Source of the DNA: Symsagittifera roscoffensis
Taxonomy: Eukaryota > Xenacoelomorpha > Acoela > Convolutidae
Direction: 5' to 3'
Length of the DNA stretch: 64,000 bases
Assembly: GCF_963678635.1 (NCBI RefSeq)
Contig: NC_087071.1
Coordinates: 21,171,194-21,235,193, forward strand
The position numbers and the translations under genes were made by a program. The notes beneath the pieces were generated by a model. That model saw nothing but the letters and a program-made list of their open reading frames with translations, made no database searches and was not told the DNA's origin. Below, piece by piece: positions 32,344 to 43,885 of the stretch. Position 1 is the stretch's first letter. The number at the start of each line of letters is the position of its first letter.

Positions 32344-32628
32344 CTAAGCGAGCTCAGAGTACAGTTTAAGTATACTTATCTGTTTTATCGGCGCAGCATG
32401 GGCCCGATTTATCAGAAACGAACACAGATTTTGAAATTCATCCCAAACACGGAAGTAGATCACTGCGCCATAAGCAACTTGTGAGGTGTAGGCAAAGACG
32501 TGTAATTGATAAAACATTCGGTGAGAAGGAGATTTAACACTGAAATAGTTTAATGCTCCAATGAAGGGAGAAGCTTCATACTTGTCAATCCAAACGTGAT
32601 TTTCTTTTTTTTTGTTATTCAGAAGCAA
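32344..32628 (-). pseudogene. BEL/Pao RNase H-side remnant
   Basis: QLHVFAYTSQVAYGAVIYFR followed by APIKQISILKLYSEL matches the Pao 'LHVFaDAS..AYgAv.Y.R ... API..lsIprLEL' signature. The Asp of the DAS motif is replaced (AYTS). Confidence 0.7.
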
Positions 32629-32639
32629 GTCATCCTATG

Positions 32640-33250
32640 CAAGTTTTTTCCAAACATCTAGAAAAATAATCCTCAATGTTATCACTAACGATGCGGTGAT
32701 ACTATAAGGGTTGAATAAACCAGCGATCATTGACAGAAAGTTTTGTGTAGTTTATTTATTACCTGCAGTATGCAACCTTGAAAGTTTTGGGTGCATGAAG
32801 AAATTCTTGTTTTTTTCCACAAAACTCCAAGGTCACCATAGTTTGATTCGTCTGTGTTACACTTATAAACTATATCAGTAAAGATATTTGGATTATTAGA
32901 AACAAACTTTATCAAGTTAAATTCGTTTTTTGAGATGGTAGATTTAGAAAACTGTAATTAAATGACTGCAATTTTGAAATGCTGAACGAGTGCACAAAAT
33001 CGTCCATGCAGTTGCTTTTATCAATTCTTTGCTTCATTTCTTCAGTCGGTGCAAAGTCATTAGCTGTTTGCTATAAAACGAAAAAAGCTTCTCATGGCAA
33101 GCACTTCGCTCCTTATATCTGCCGTAAATTTATAACTTTTTTGTGGTCGATTCTTCACCATGATAACAATTGCATGAACATGGCTTCTACGTGGGCTGTT
33201 ACAACATGAGGGTGCTTGCGAGACCGTAGGACTAAACCATTCAAATTGGT
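32640..33250 (-). pseudogene. BEL/Pao reverse transcriptase remnant
   Basis: Minus-strand pieces include KSNCMDDFVHSF (the YVDD-box position, here MDD), then IKFVSNNPNIFTDI and YGDLGVLWKK, the Pao 'KW.SN ... kvLGl.W' connection. Several in-frame stops. Confidence 0.65.
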
Positions 33251-33746
33251 GACACGATCAGTTCCGTTAAGCGATAGTTGTTGACTGAGCTTCCTTTGAA
33301 CATTGATTCTGCTTTGGACACTTCAAATTTTTTCCAACTTGTTTGCGTTTGAGGCGGTATGATTTGTAAGCTAAATTAATCTTTTTCTTGGTGGGTGCTG
33401 AAAACGACACTTTTTATGTAGGTTTTTCAAGGTCTTTTTCCAATTGTTTATAGAAAGTTAGAAGATGTGCTTTAGCCGAATGGTAATTTTTGGGTAAGCT
33501 AACCTTATCCTTATACAAAAGACCAATTTCACAATTGTCACCTATATGCTGTTTGGTTTCATGGAGAGTTTTTTATTTTGTTTTTCACTAGCAGAAGAAA
33601 TTTAGGGTGCTCGCTTATAGATCCCGCGGACTCTACAGACCAAAAACTTCTAATAAAACTTGTAATAGATGTTGTATATTTTGTTAAATTCCTACAAAAG
33701 TTCACTCGTCATTCAGGATTGCTGAGGTCATTTATTTGACGAATGC

Positions 33747-34025
33747 TCAGAGTAAACGCGAAAGAAAGCCTTTTTTCTCGGTATCATTGTGTCGTTGCTT
33801 CTTGATAGACCCTGTAATAGTCCAACCTAGAATGTTCCGTATCGCAAAAGGTGTACTAAAAGGCCCTTTCAAAAATTCTTGCTCGATGATGTACTGGATT
33901 ACATCAATGCCTAGAAGAACTTGGGTTCTGCTGCTTATTAATAGGGGATTTCGACCTGCTGTAGATGAAAGTACATTGCACAGATTTGGTTGATATAGAA
34001 GCGTCATTGAAAAGCCGGACTTCAA
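33747..34025 (-). pseudogene. BEL/Pao protease-domain remnant
   Basis: VLLGIDVIQYIIEQEFLKGP, then TPFAIRNILGWTITGSI, fits the C-terminal half of the Pao aspartic protease domain (LiG.D ... t.fGWvlsG). Confidence 0.7.
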
Positions 34026-35127
34026 AGGAGTAAACGTAATTCAATCGAAACTAAATTTTGCTGCTATTGCAATGTCCTACGTGTATATGGACTAGTTTTG
34101 CGTTTACTGATGAGTCCACAAAATCTATTGCTACAGCAACGCTTCTATGTCTTAATTTTCTCTGCTGCTGTATATGATTAAGTGCTGCAGTTGTCTAATG
34201 ACGCAAATTACAGGTGGGATATTTGGGACCCAACAGCTTTAATGGAAATAAGAGCATTTGATTTTCTATTTTGGAGGGAAACGCCGGTTCATCTGCTGTG
34301 GGAGCTTGTGTATCAACTGAAACGTATTCCTGTAATTCGATGTTCAGGCTGTTAGTTGGTTGCGCTCGATTGAATCTGTGATAATGAAGCGCAATGATTG
34401 GTGAAGAGTCTGCAATGGAAGCGAAAACTTTTAGAAAAGCATTTTTACTCAGCTAGGGTTCCACTGACACAACTATATCGAAACTTGATTAGCAACACTT
34501 CGTCTGATCGTTGATTTGCTAAAAGCTTATCGAATTTTGGAAAAGCTTCAAATTGATTAAAATCCAGAAGACATTGAAAACTCTAGGGCGGCTTAATTTT
34601 AAATTAACTGTTCTGCGCTCTATTGGCTTTCTTGTCTAAAACCTGATATTAACTTAGTATTAGGCTGTTGCATAACCTGGTTCCCAGTTATTCGGATATC
34701 GACTATCAAAAATTTTGCATTATCAATATTGCTGTTTTTTTGCTGATTTAATGTGCTTTGTTGAGTTATAGTCTGTTCTAAATGTTCAAATGCTCATGCG
34801 TGTTTGTCCAGCAACTGTGACAAATTCTCAAGTCCAGTATGCTAGGCATTGTCAATCAAATAATCGCTCTACTTCATTTTCATTTGAAAAGTTTATTAAT
34901 TCCTGTCTATTCTCAGCAAATAGCTTGCTTTCTGGTCAACATAAACCCCATTAGCACTAATAAATTGAACCAGTTTTCTGAGAAAAGCAGCGCAGTTGAT
35001 CAGATGCTTATGGTTTTTCAGTTGAGGTATTTGCCATGGCTCTAACATTTTTTATCAAAGCGGCAAGAGCATGTTGCGGATTTCCAAATCTTCGGTCGAG
35101 TGATGCTGAATCGTATAAATTAGAGTT

Positions 35128-35373
35128 TCAAAGAATTTCACTTATGGCTACTCTAGCCGATCCTACAACCAGTGTTAGTAGAAAGCTCATCCGTTCGTTG
35201 TTTTTGAGGTCTTGGCTGTTGTGAATGACCGATCTAAACTTGCTAATCTTTTGATTCCAATTGAAGAGATTTCCATCAATACACGGCAGATTAATCATTC
35301 GATGATGTTGGTAAAGGTTTGGATGTCCAGGTAAGTTTTCTGTAGAGTGAGAAATTGAAAATCCCAGTGACAC
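35128..35373 (-). pseudogene. BEL/Pao gag (DUF1759-like) remnant
   Basis: INLPCIDGNLFNWNQKISKF with VIHNSQDLKNNERMSFLL and VGSARVAISEIL matches the 'LP.f.G....W..F...f...vh....l....K...L...l.g.A...i' pattern of Pao gag. Confidence 0.7.
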
Positions 35374-36146
35374 TTGTTAAAACATTTGGTTAGCACTGTT
35401 ATTGTATGATAAACCAAAGTGCTGCTAGGCGCTGAAAGAGAGCAAAGTTATAAATGAACGCATTTAGATTGCTTGCATAATAGGTTTTACTCCTTCAACT
35501 GGTCCTGTATCAAGCAAACATTGCAATTGGTCATAACGTCAATGAATTGTTTCATTTGATTGAAAAATTTGCTGAACTCTTTAGAATTTTCAGCTACAAA
35601 TTTAGGTTCGAAGTTTTTAATTATTTACGCAATTATACTGTCTCTAACTTTGAACATACTTTGATTCTGAGGTTGAAAATAGTGATTTTTGTTTTCATTG
35701 GCTGCTTTTTACCACCCCATTTTTTTCAATTATCCTCAGGGAAATGGATTACAAAATCGAATTAACTTAACGTTCAGTTGGCATGGAAAAGTAGATGGGG
35801 GGAGGTTTGTTGATGAGGCGCTGGGACTTGCTGAAGGTTGATGGAGATAATAAGAAGGCTACGAATAGTGATCCAAAGACAACGAAAATTTAGAGTGTAT
35901 AAACACTGTTTGATATTGCAGAGGACAGGTTAGACTCTTAGGCGCTCTAGTATTTTCTAAACAGAAGCAGGTGGGGTAGTTTTTTTGCGCTACTTTTTGC
36001 GCAAAGGGACAAGCAAATTGACTGCGCACAGAAAAACGTCATACAAAGCGTGCAGCAGAAAGCAAATTTGTTATTGCGAGAATGACAGTTCTTTCTCCAA
36101 CATAGTTTCAGACGTTGGGGTTGGTATTTAATGTCAGGAGTGCCAA

Positions 36147-36900
36147 ATGACAACACCTTCGGGCGAGGGGAAGAAAGCTACCCCACTTGGCTCGTAATCC
36201 TCGTCTTCTTAGAAGTTGAGGGGTTGAGGTTACCTCTGTACCTCATTATGAGGGGTTGATTGTAACCCCGTAACTCACTCTGGGGAATGGGAGGTAAATC
36301 CGGTACCCTTTTTGATTCAGTACGTTTTCTACTGGGGGTAACTTTTTTATTCAAATTGTTCACTCATGAACACACCGGCGGCCAACCTGATCAGAAATGG
36401 GTTTAGGGAGCTTATGTGCGAGCATAACAGTGGGGTAAGTGAAACACCCTAAAGTGGTCTTTGCTTCCCATGGCCTTGATATACAATCGGGACCGGTGAG
36501 TTACTGTGTCACGTGGCCAATCGCCTAGATTCTACTTGAGAGATTCTACTTCAAAAAGCAATAACGTGGAGATTTTTTCCTCGGAATCCGAATTCCGATG
36601 CCTAAAAAAAGTGCTCAAAAACAGCAATCCTTTTTTGGTTCTTTTGAATTCATTGAATTTTTTCAATCGGTCTTCTGGCATAGTTAAGAACTTAATCTGT
36701 TTGAGGTCGAATTACTACCAGAAAATTACTGGGTTTTCTGAAAAGTGAAGAAAAAAGGTTTCGTATATAGTTTTCTGAACTATTTTGGTATTTTTTTCTG
36801 GTTTTTTACTTGAAGACCGAAATGACGAGGAAAAGAAAAAAGCTATCTAAAAAGTTATCGATATTCAAAAGCAATCAAAGAAAGGGAACCTTTAAAATGA
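36147..36900 (-). repeat. BEL/Pao 5' LTR (diverged)
   Basis: Partner of 30974-31700. Similarity starts at CAACACCTTCGG and continues past TTCTGAACTATTTTGGTATT. The right limit is uncertain. Confidence 0.6.
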
Positions 36901-37700
36901 TTTTTCAAAAGGCAACGTTTGAAAATTATTCATTCGAGGAGAATGAATCAGATCAACCACGTATGTCTCAACTACGTTCTCTAAAACAACTTCGACCATA
37001 AAGATTACACGATTTGTAATTTACTGTTACCTTTTGTAGTTTTCAAACAACGAAATGATGGAAAACGTGCTATAACTTTTTGCCTCAAATTGTTTAAAGT
37101 CTTGGTTGAAACTTCAGCATTTAGTGACAAAAACAATTTGTAGGTGTTTCTTGAATCAGAAAGTGATATAAAAAGATTTTTAAAACGTTGCACTTCCATT
37201 CAATCAAAGTTCCTCCGATATATGTTTAGGGTCTCATTGAATGCTTGTAAACAGAACAATGTTTTTGAATATTTCGCTTCAAAATAATAATTACAAAGCT
37301 ACGTTTTTCAGCTACAAACTTATGTTTTTAGACAACAGACTCATGACTTGGCAGAAATGTTCCTTACATTGCTTTCCTGTAAACAATTTGGAATTACAAA
37401 ATTTAATTTCCTTGTGCTCTGAACGAGCTTTTTGGGCTCTCTCGGGTGAGCTCGCATTGACTGGATGAACAAACCCTTGAAGTAATCCTTTTTCTAACTT
37501 TGACCGTATTTCCTCTTGAATAGTCATTCATCATATGATAAAGCGTCAGCCATGAACCTCAAGTATTCGGACGTGAATGAAATATTTAGACGTGAATGAA
37601 AAAAAGTATTTAGAGTGAAATCTTTGTTCATTTTGTCGGATGAAAAGCTATAAGTTGATTTTCCTCTGGATTTTACGAGTGGGTTCCTGTTTTTTTCCCT
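36901..37700. other. Unassigned DNA between BEL/Pao relic and MITE
   Basis: Holds a 71-codon minus frame at 37312-37527 (EEIRSKLEKGLLQGFVHP) with no recognised domain. No other structure seen. Confidence 0.35.
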
Positions 37701-38016
37701 GAAAGAGGCCGGATGCGCCCAATTTCATTCATTGTGGTCCTTTTTTGTCCCCAATTTGCCTTGTGGGGGGATAAATAAGCCCAATTATCTGAAAAATTGG
37801 TTAGAAATTGGGCAACAATTTACCATGAAAAGACGCTGAGTTAGCCCAATTTTTAGTATATTGGTTCCATTTTTTGTCCACAAAATTCCATAGAAGAGGA
37901 TGATTGAGCCCAATTTTCTAAATATTGGGCTCCTAATTGGTTGCCATTGGTTCAATTTTTCCGGCGATAACTAGGTTACCAACCGTACTAAAAGCTGTGT
38001 TCATTCGGCCTCTTTC
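37701..38016. mobile_element. 316-bp MITE with GAAAGAGGCCG termini
   Basis: GAAAGAGGCCGGATG at 37701 is inverted as CATTCGGCCTCTTTC at 38002-38016 (one mismatch). The inside carries about six variants of AGCCCAATTTT / AAAATTGGGCT in both orientations. Non-coding. Confidence 0.75.
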
Positions 38017-38121
38017 TATGGAAATTTTTTGGCAAAAGTTTCGATCCGGGCGTAAAGAGTGAAACAATAATATTAACGCAAAATTGAAACAAATAATTTA
38101 TTTTTGAAACAAATTTTAAAA

Positions 38122-38249
38122 TCAACCAATAAGACTCAGAACCGTCTGATATTTCTCGTCACAATCCCTCAATTCCTCTCCTTCGAATCGCCTATATTTT
38201 TTCCTATTTCAACGCATTGTCATTCGGATTTTGGGAGGCGAGTCTCATC
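38122..38249 (-). pseudogene. Possible last exon of a sulfotransferase-like gene
   Basis: On the minus strand, an acceptor TTCTTAATTCAAG is followed by two overlapping frames. The first reads ASQNPNDNALK, the second RKKYRRFEGEELRDCDEKYQ and stops at 38122. The basic KKYRR tail after an NP(D)xxLK motif resembles the C-terminus of WSC-type sulfotransferases. The shift between frames is about one base, so this copy is either broken or my exon model is wrong. It would follow the piece at 57250-57480, with the large element inserted between them. Confidence 0.3.
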
Positions 38250-38331
38250 CTTGAATTAAGAAAAAGTTGCCTTGTACTCTCCTACTCGCATTTGGTGAGT
38301 CTTTGATGATGAGAAGAGTTCATTAATTAGG

Positions 38332-38335
38332 TTTA
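38332..38335. repeat. Target-site duplication TTTA, left of copy 1
   Basis: TTTA directly precedes the 5' LTR (TGGAACC...). TTTA at 57214-57217 directly follows the 3' LTR. Four bases is the usual Ty3/gypsy target duplication. Confidence 0.65.
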
Positions 38336-38745
38336 TGGAACCTGATCTAAACTACATTTTATGATTGGATAAATTAGATATTTTACCATTGTAAAGTATT
38401 TAATATTAACCAATCATGATCCATCTAACTAACAACCCACTTATTTGTAAGTGTCGAAATTACTAGTAATTTCAGCACCAGAGAGATTTGAATTTAACTT
38501 AGAAATTAGTTGACTCTCCAAGAGAACTTCAGCAGCCGCAATAAACCAGTATACCCTAGATCTATTGAGCCTAGCAGAGACTAGTTAAACAACCTGAGAC
38601 TAGATAGTATAAGAGTAAGATTAGGATCGGTATTAGACTAAGAAGTTGCACGAATCTATCCGGCCGAAAATAAGATAGCGTGACGAGCAGACGGTGTACC
38701 CTATCCGAAATTACTCTATGAGTTAACCACCTCGGTTATAACTCA
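38336..38745 (+). repeat. 5' LTR of copy 1 (410 bp)
   Basis: TGGAACC... to ...ATAACTCA (TG/CA ends). Contains a TATAAG at 38608-38613 that could serve as TATA box, and AATAAA at about 38540. It differs from the 3' LTR by a 23-bp segment absent there and by a short replaced block near 38661; the rest is identical by eye. Confidence 0.95.
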
Positions 38746-38747
38746 TC

Positions 38748-38771
38748 TGGTGCGACCATAAGTCTCGAACA
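38748..38771 (+). promoter_or_regulatory. Candidate tRNA primer binding site
   Basis: TGGTGCGACCATAAGTCTCG starts two bases after the LTR. Its complement ends ...GGTCGCACCA and includes a GTTCGAG T-loop-like word, as expected for the 3' end of a tRNA. The match is long but one base short of ideal spacing. It looks arginine-tRNA-like, but I cannot fix the species. Confidence 0.6.
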
Positions 38772-38832
38772 AGACCTTAATAGATTAGAATTAACCAAAA
38801 ATAGATTAGAATTTAGACAAAACATTTTAAAA

Positions 38833-39066
38833 ATGTTATACGACGATAATTTAATCGAAATGTCTCTACGACTCAATAGATCAGAGCCAATATTCCGAAC
38901 GATAATAGAACTACCCGGAATTGGAAGAATACCTCGAACCAGAGACGACATACGACAAAGTAGAAACTTACCAAATAGTTATATGATAGTACGGCAAAAG
39001 CCAACACAAACTTTTATATTTAGAATTTTATTAGCAATGAATTTAGATTTTCATTTGCAAACATAA
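38833..39066 (+). CDS. Leader ORF, unknown (element copy 1)
   Basis: 77 codons from the first ATG. The frame is open back through the primer site into the LTR end. The predicted protein is charged and helical at the start (repeated NRLE words upstream of the ATG), then has ELPGIGRIPRTRDDIRQSRN. No known domain. It could be an N-terminal gag piece or a chance frame in an A-rich leader. Confidence 0.35.
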   Translation: MLYDDNLIEMSLRLNRSEPIFRTIIELPGIGRIPRTRDDIRQSRNLPNSYMIVRQKPTQTFIFRILLAMNLDFHLQT

Positions 39067-39995
39067 AATTTTGAAGTCAATCTTCATAATCATTTCAGGC
39101 GCTAAAACAAAATATTAATATACAATAACGATTGATAAAAAGATCTCAGATCGTTTTCCTAAAATTCTGCAGTATTATATAAAACATGTTTGGAAAATAT
39201 TTATTGAAAATCAAAATAAAAATTAGTAGCATGACAATAAACTGTTAGTAATCATAAAATCATCAGTTGTCTCAGCTTCATCACCTAAAACATAACAGCA
39301 ATCATAAGCTCACTAATATCATTAAAACACTAAATCTTTTCTTAAACAAATTTAAACCATTTTAAACTTATATTCACTTAATTTTAAAATCAGATCATCA
39401 AGGCTTATCCTTGGATCTTAATTCATTTTCTATTTAATTAAATTTTAAAACTTGATCATCAAGGCCTATCCTTAGATCAAAAAGAACAATTTTGGTCTCC
39501 CCCACCCACTTAGCTAGTGTCTAACGACCTCAAACGTCGATTCACTATCCAACCCTTTCTCAAAACCCAAGACTAATAGAAATTTTTCAACAAAACTAAC
39601 CATTCAAATTAGGATAAACAGTGAAGAACTTCGGTTATTCATCCTTCACTAGAACCCTCCTCTTACCAGACCCAGGATAAATCGTAGACTTAGTAAGTTT
39701 AAAATAGTATCTAACGAACTACTCGCGTTCTAATTATACCTGAACCTTGTGGATCGATTTACTATTCTCCAACCCTTGAACACAATCGCTACCCTTAAGT
39801 AAGATTAAGTAAGTTAACACCCTAGCTTATACTAGCCACGAGAAAGTAAAAAATCATTCTTCGGAATCGATATACTTTTCTCTCCAACCCTGAACAAATA
39901 GACCCAGGTTAAGCTAACCAAAAAATCGTAAGGACTAACAATTTAAGAAAATAGAAATCATCTAACAACCTTTTGCATCCGTCATCCTAAACCTT
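39067..39995 (+). other. Non-coding leader of copy 1
   Basis: Contains a doubled GATCATCAAGGC-TATCCTT-GATC block (about 39392-39475) and three spaced variants of a TCGAT...CTCCAACCCT block (about 39535, 39755, 39865). Probably untranslated leader with packaging or regulatory roles; inference only. Confidence 0.4.
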
Positions 39996-40463
39996 ATGTC
40001 ATTTAAAAATCTAGGAAACAAACAAACAATCGTTTTGCACAACTGTGAAATAGATAACAAAAAATACGACCTTGTAATCACACCTCACACACAAACAGTT
40101 GGATATATTAGAACAAAATGACAAACACTAAAAAGAAAAATAATAACTAAACAAAGACAAATAACACGAAAAAGATTTTCCAAAAATAGAAACGCATTCT
40201 CAGAATCAGAAGTCAGCAATTTAGACGAACTTTATAAATTAAAAGAATCTATAGATAAAAATTGCCCCATTCACGATCAATTATATTTTTCCGACTCAGA
40301 AACAACTTCGATTTCATCAAAAAAAGGAAAAAGAAGAATAAAAAAGCAATATAAACACAAACCAGTACATTTATATAATTGGAATCAACCAATTAGACAC
40401 ATCGATAATTACCTATTAACAGTCATTAAACGAAAAAATGAGCCAAACACACACTCCAAGTGA
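39996..40463 (+). CDS. Basic ORF before gag (one in-frame TGA), element copy 1
   Basis: Starts MSFKNLGNKQTIVLHNCEID and is open to 40463 except for a TGA at 40119-40121. The C-terminal half is very basic (KRKIITKQRQITRKRF, KKGKRRIKKQYKHK). It overlaps the next ORF by 26 bases in another frame. Unknown family; a nucleic-acid-binding or matrix-like gag part is possible. The TGA may be a TGG changed by one base. Confidence 0.45.
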
Positions 40464-41232
40464 AGATAGTCCAGATGATGACGATATCTTCCCCTTCCTC
40501 GTAGATGCACCTAATGATAGAGGACAGCATAAACTTTGCAAGAATTTACTACTAAATTTATTTGAACCCGGAATCAGCCCATGTAAAGCAGAGTTCCCAG
40601 ATGTAAAGATCAAAAGACAAATTATTGATCACTATCTGAAAGATATATGTAATTTGACACAACACTACGGAATCTACACCATAGAATTCACCTCACCAAA
40701 CCCGAATCACTGCAAATATGTAATTCAAACAGACGACCTTGATTTAGAATTTTCAAAAGTATTCTCAGAATACATAAAAAGCATACAATATCATAACTCA
40801 CAAAGAGCAAACTCCATATTCACTAATGAAGTTTTTGCCATAATATATAGTTATATCTCAATATTAGAGAACGAAATTCCAATCCCAAGTGTCTCACCGA
40901 CAGAGACATCCAAACATATAAAGGTACGACATGAAATCACACTATTTTCAACTTTTCTACATATAATTAAAGAAAATTTCATTAAAGATGATGTTTCACA
41001 ACATACAAAACATGACTTACAAAAAATTTTGGCATGGTTTATAATAGATTATTTCACACATAATATAGATTTAATTTCACAAGCAAGAAAAAATTTCAGA
41101 CCTCAAAATCCAAACGATGATACCGCCATCACAGAACAGTCAGACTACGTTTGGGACCCCGAATGGTCTCATTATGCATTTATAAATATCCCACAATCAA
41201 TTGCAAGTCAAGCAATAAGTACAATATCTTAA
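40438..41232 (+). CDS. Gag-region ORF of 264 residues (element copy 1)
   Basis: Begins MSQTHTPSEDSPDDDD, then a helical region without known motif (CKAEFPDVKIKRQIIDHYL, ILAWFIIDYFTHNID). It overlaps the following gag frame by about 80 bases. Position upstream of the capsid-like domain suggests a matrix or N-terminal gag domain, or an extra gene. Whether it is joined to the next frame by frameshifting or is split by mutation cannot be told from one copy. Confidence 0.55.
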   Translation: MSQTHTPSEDSPDDDDIFPFLVDAPNDRGQHKLCKNLLLNLFEPGISPCKAEFPDVKIKRQIIDHYLKDICNLTQHYGIYTIEFTSPNPNHCKYVIQTDDLDLEFSKVFSEYIKSIQYHNSQRANSIFTNEVFAIIYSYISILENEIPIPSVSPTETSKHIKVRHEITLFSTFLHIIKENFIKDDVSQHTKHDLQKILAWFIIDYFTHNIDLISQARKNFRPQNPNDDTAITEQSDYVWDPEWSHYAFINIPQSIASQAISTIS

Positions 41233-43885
41233 CCAGAGATTATGTAAGAGTAGTACCATTAACAATTGATGCAACACCATTAAACTACAATACATTTTTA
41301 CCCGATACGCGAAATAACAGCTTAAACTCGACCGTCATACACAATGAAAACCTTAATGGAACTAGGAACCTCACTCAACAAGATATTCAAACACCATCAC
41401 ACTTCATAAATGAAGAAATTGTACAAACAACAACAACTACACAACAAAGTATTTCACCAATACGTCCAAATTTAACAACACCAAGAAATACAAACACTTC
41501 ACAAGCACAGGTAACCTTACAATCAACCGTTAAACCTTCGGTTGCTCCAAAATATTCACAAATGGATTATCAAACATATAGACCCATGACAATACCGTCA
41601 AAAACACGCAGAACGTTCACAAGAAACACTTTTGCGGAACACAATTATAATTACGCACATTCATCAAAAACAAACTATCCCCCACGAAAAAAAAATAATA
41701 ATCAGATAAGATCTCGATATTGGGATAACCCAATGGCAACAACCAACTCAGTAAATTTTCAAACTAATTCACATCCTCCACAGGATCGTAGTGAAAATTA
41801 CCCATTCTTTCAACAGAATAAAAATAAAAAGCAAGCATCTCATCAAACGGATTATTTATCCTCTGATGATGATTATTTACAACCAGATATATTTGCACCA
41901 TACACTCAAGAATATCGTGGACAAGGAGTGCAAAAACCGTATACATATCATAGAATTTTTTCTCCACACCCAACAGATACACAAAATCAACAACCAATGC
42001 AAATGCAAAACCCAATTAATACACAATCCTTTCAACCAATTCAGCCACAAAACCAAATGATTACACACTCGTATCAACCAACACAAATGCAAAATGAAAT
42101 ACCACTTCCATATTACCTTCAACAACACGAAATAACAAAAAATCAACTTTCGAATTTTTCACAAATGCCAAATGCAGCAGAATCATTACAAATGACAATG
42201 AATCCATACCTTATGGGTGGATCATCAATAACATCAAACAAACCATTAATGGTATTCACAGGAACAGACCCTGAATATTCTGTAGAAGATTATTTAAATG
42301 CAGTAACAGCAAATTTAATTTTAAATATAGGACCTGAACCAATTAATACGCCACTACATCAAAATTGGATACATCGACGCACAGCGTTGATACAGACAAC
42401 CTTAGACGGCGCAGCCCAAAAATGGTTTTCAGTATTGCCTATAGAAATAAAATCAAATTGGAAGAGATTTACACAAGATTTTTCAAAAATGTTTGACTCC
42501 GAAAGAAACAAACAACAACAAAGAGTTTTATGTAATGAAATTCGCAGATTACCAAATGAAACCATCAAACAATTAGCAGTACGTATTGAAACACTAGTTC
42601 GAAAAGCATACTCACTAAATACACACGACTACAAAAACACAAAAATGACAGAAATCTTAATGATGACCTTAACACCTCAATTAAGGAAAATAGCAATAAA
42701 AAAGAGAGCATCCCATCCCTCCTCAATTCGAGAGCCCGATTTAGATTTTCGAAAACTAGTAGATAAACTAGAGCAAGCGGAAATCACAATGAAACTTGAA
42801 GAAACAGAAAATCTGAAATTACAATATGTTAATCGAATTGAAACAAATACCACAAATATCAATAATATACAGGAATCAGATACAGACCTCGTTGAAAAAA
42901 TCACTGAAATACTCAATATTTACGAAAAACACCCAAACTTTAAAGGCAAACCGTCTTTCAAAAAATGGTGTAATTATTGCCGACGATACGGACATAGTAT
43001 TTCTGAATGTAGACAAAAACAACAGGACAATCAAAACAAACCTCAAAAATATAAAGAACCAAATAAATCATTCTATCAGTACATGAAAAAAGATCAAAAT
43101 CTACCGAACAAAAATGTATACAGCAACAACAGTTCAGGAAAACCACTCCCGAACAATACAAATTATACAAGAACTCAATCACCATATAACTCAAGTTATA
43201 GAGGAAGATCACCAGAACGAAGAAATACGCAAAATTCATCACAAAACCATTATAATAGACCAAATAGTCGAAATAACTACTCCAGATCAAATTCAAATAC
43301 AACACAACTTGTTTCTAGATCTAATTCCCAATCAAGAAATAATTACTATCCAAACAATCAATCACGAAACTCATCATACAATAGAAATAGAAACTACTCC
43401 AATAATCGAAATAGAAGTTATTCAAACAACCGAAACCAGAATTACCCGAACAATCGATCAAGGAATAACTCATATAATAGATCAAACTATAACAGACCAA
43501 ACAATAATTATCAAAACAGATCACGAAATAATTCACAAAATCGACATTCAAGTTATAATAACCGTTAAAGAAATTATTCCCAATCACCACACAGGATTAA
43601 TAACCATTATAATAATTCTAACAATCGCCACAGAAGTAGTACACCTAAACATCAAGGAAATATTAATCAAGTACAATCAAACCAAGAAACAACATCAGAC
43701 CCCCCACGTTTTGATGACACGGGAAATAACGAACTACAACTAAATCAAATAAACTGTGAATCATCAGATTCAGAAAGTGATACAGGAAACACTATTTCCA
43801 TCAATATGATAGCAGTCGAAAATGACTACGAACCTATTATATATGAACAACCTTTTTCATCACATATATATATGAAAATCAATTA
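41151..43885 (+). CDS. Gag: capsid-like domain and CCHC nucleocapsid (element copy 1)
   Basis: An N-terminal Gln/Asn/Thr/Pro-rich stretch is followed by a Ty3-type gag domain at about 42240-42750 (VFTGTDPEYSVEDYLNAV, WIHRRTALIQTTLDGAAQKW, RRLPNETIKQLAVRIETLV). A zinc knuckle CNYCRRYGHSISEC follows at 42969-43010 (C-X2-C-X4-H-X4-C). The tail is a long Asn/Arg/Ser/Tyr repeat (units like SRNNSYNR, NRNRSYSN), probably RNA-binding. A TAA at 43566-43568 interrupts the frame, which then stays open to 43885. No clean ATG opens this frame; it overlaps the ORF before it. Confidence 0.85.

Larger units (their letters stand above)
30974..36900 (-). mobile_element. Dead BEL/Pao LTR retrotransposon
   Basis: Two diverged, same-orientation repeats of about 700 bp flank a region with minus-strand remnants in BEL/Pao order: gag (DUF1759-like), aspartic-protease domain (DUF1758-like), reverse transcriptase, RNase H-side region and a short piece upstream of integrase. 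Frames are broken throughout and the integrase core is missing. LTR divergence and many stops show an old insertion. Outer borders are approximate. Confidence 0.8.

Noticed and set aside
37312-37527. 71-codon minus frame as a retroelement zinc-finger protein
   Set aside because: Its Cys and His residues do not form a known spacing, and no homologous context was found.
42826-43743. Alternative-frame ORFs across gag, including the 209-codon frame at 43114-43743
   Set aside because: They arise from the low-complexity Asn/Arg-coding repeat being open in more than one frame; no independent protein signal.
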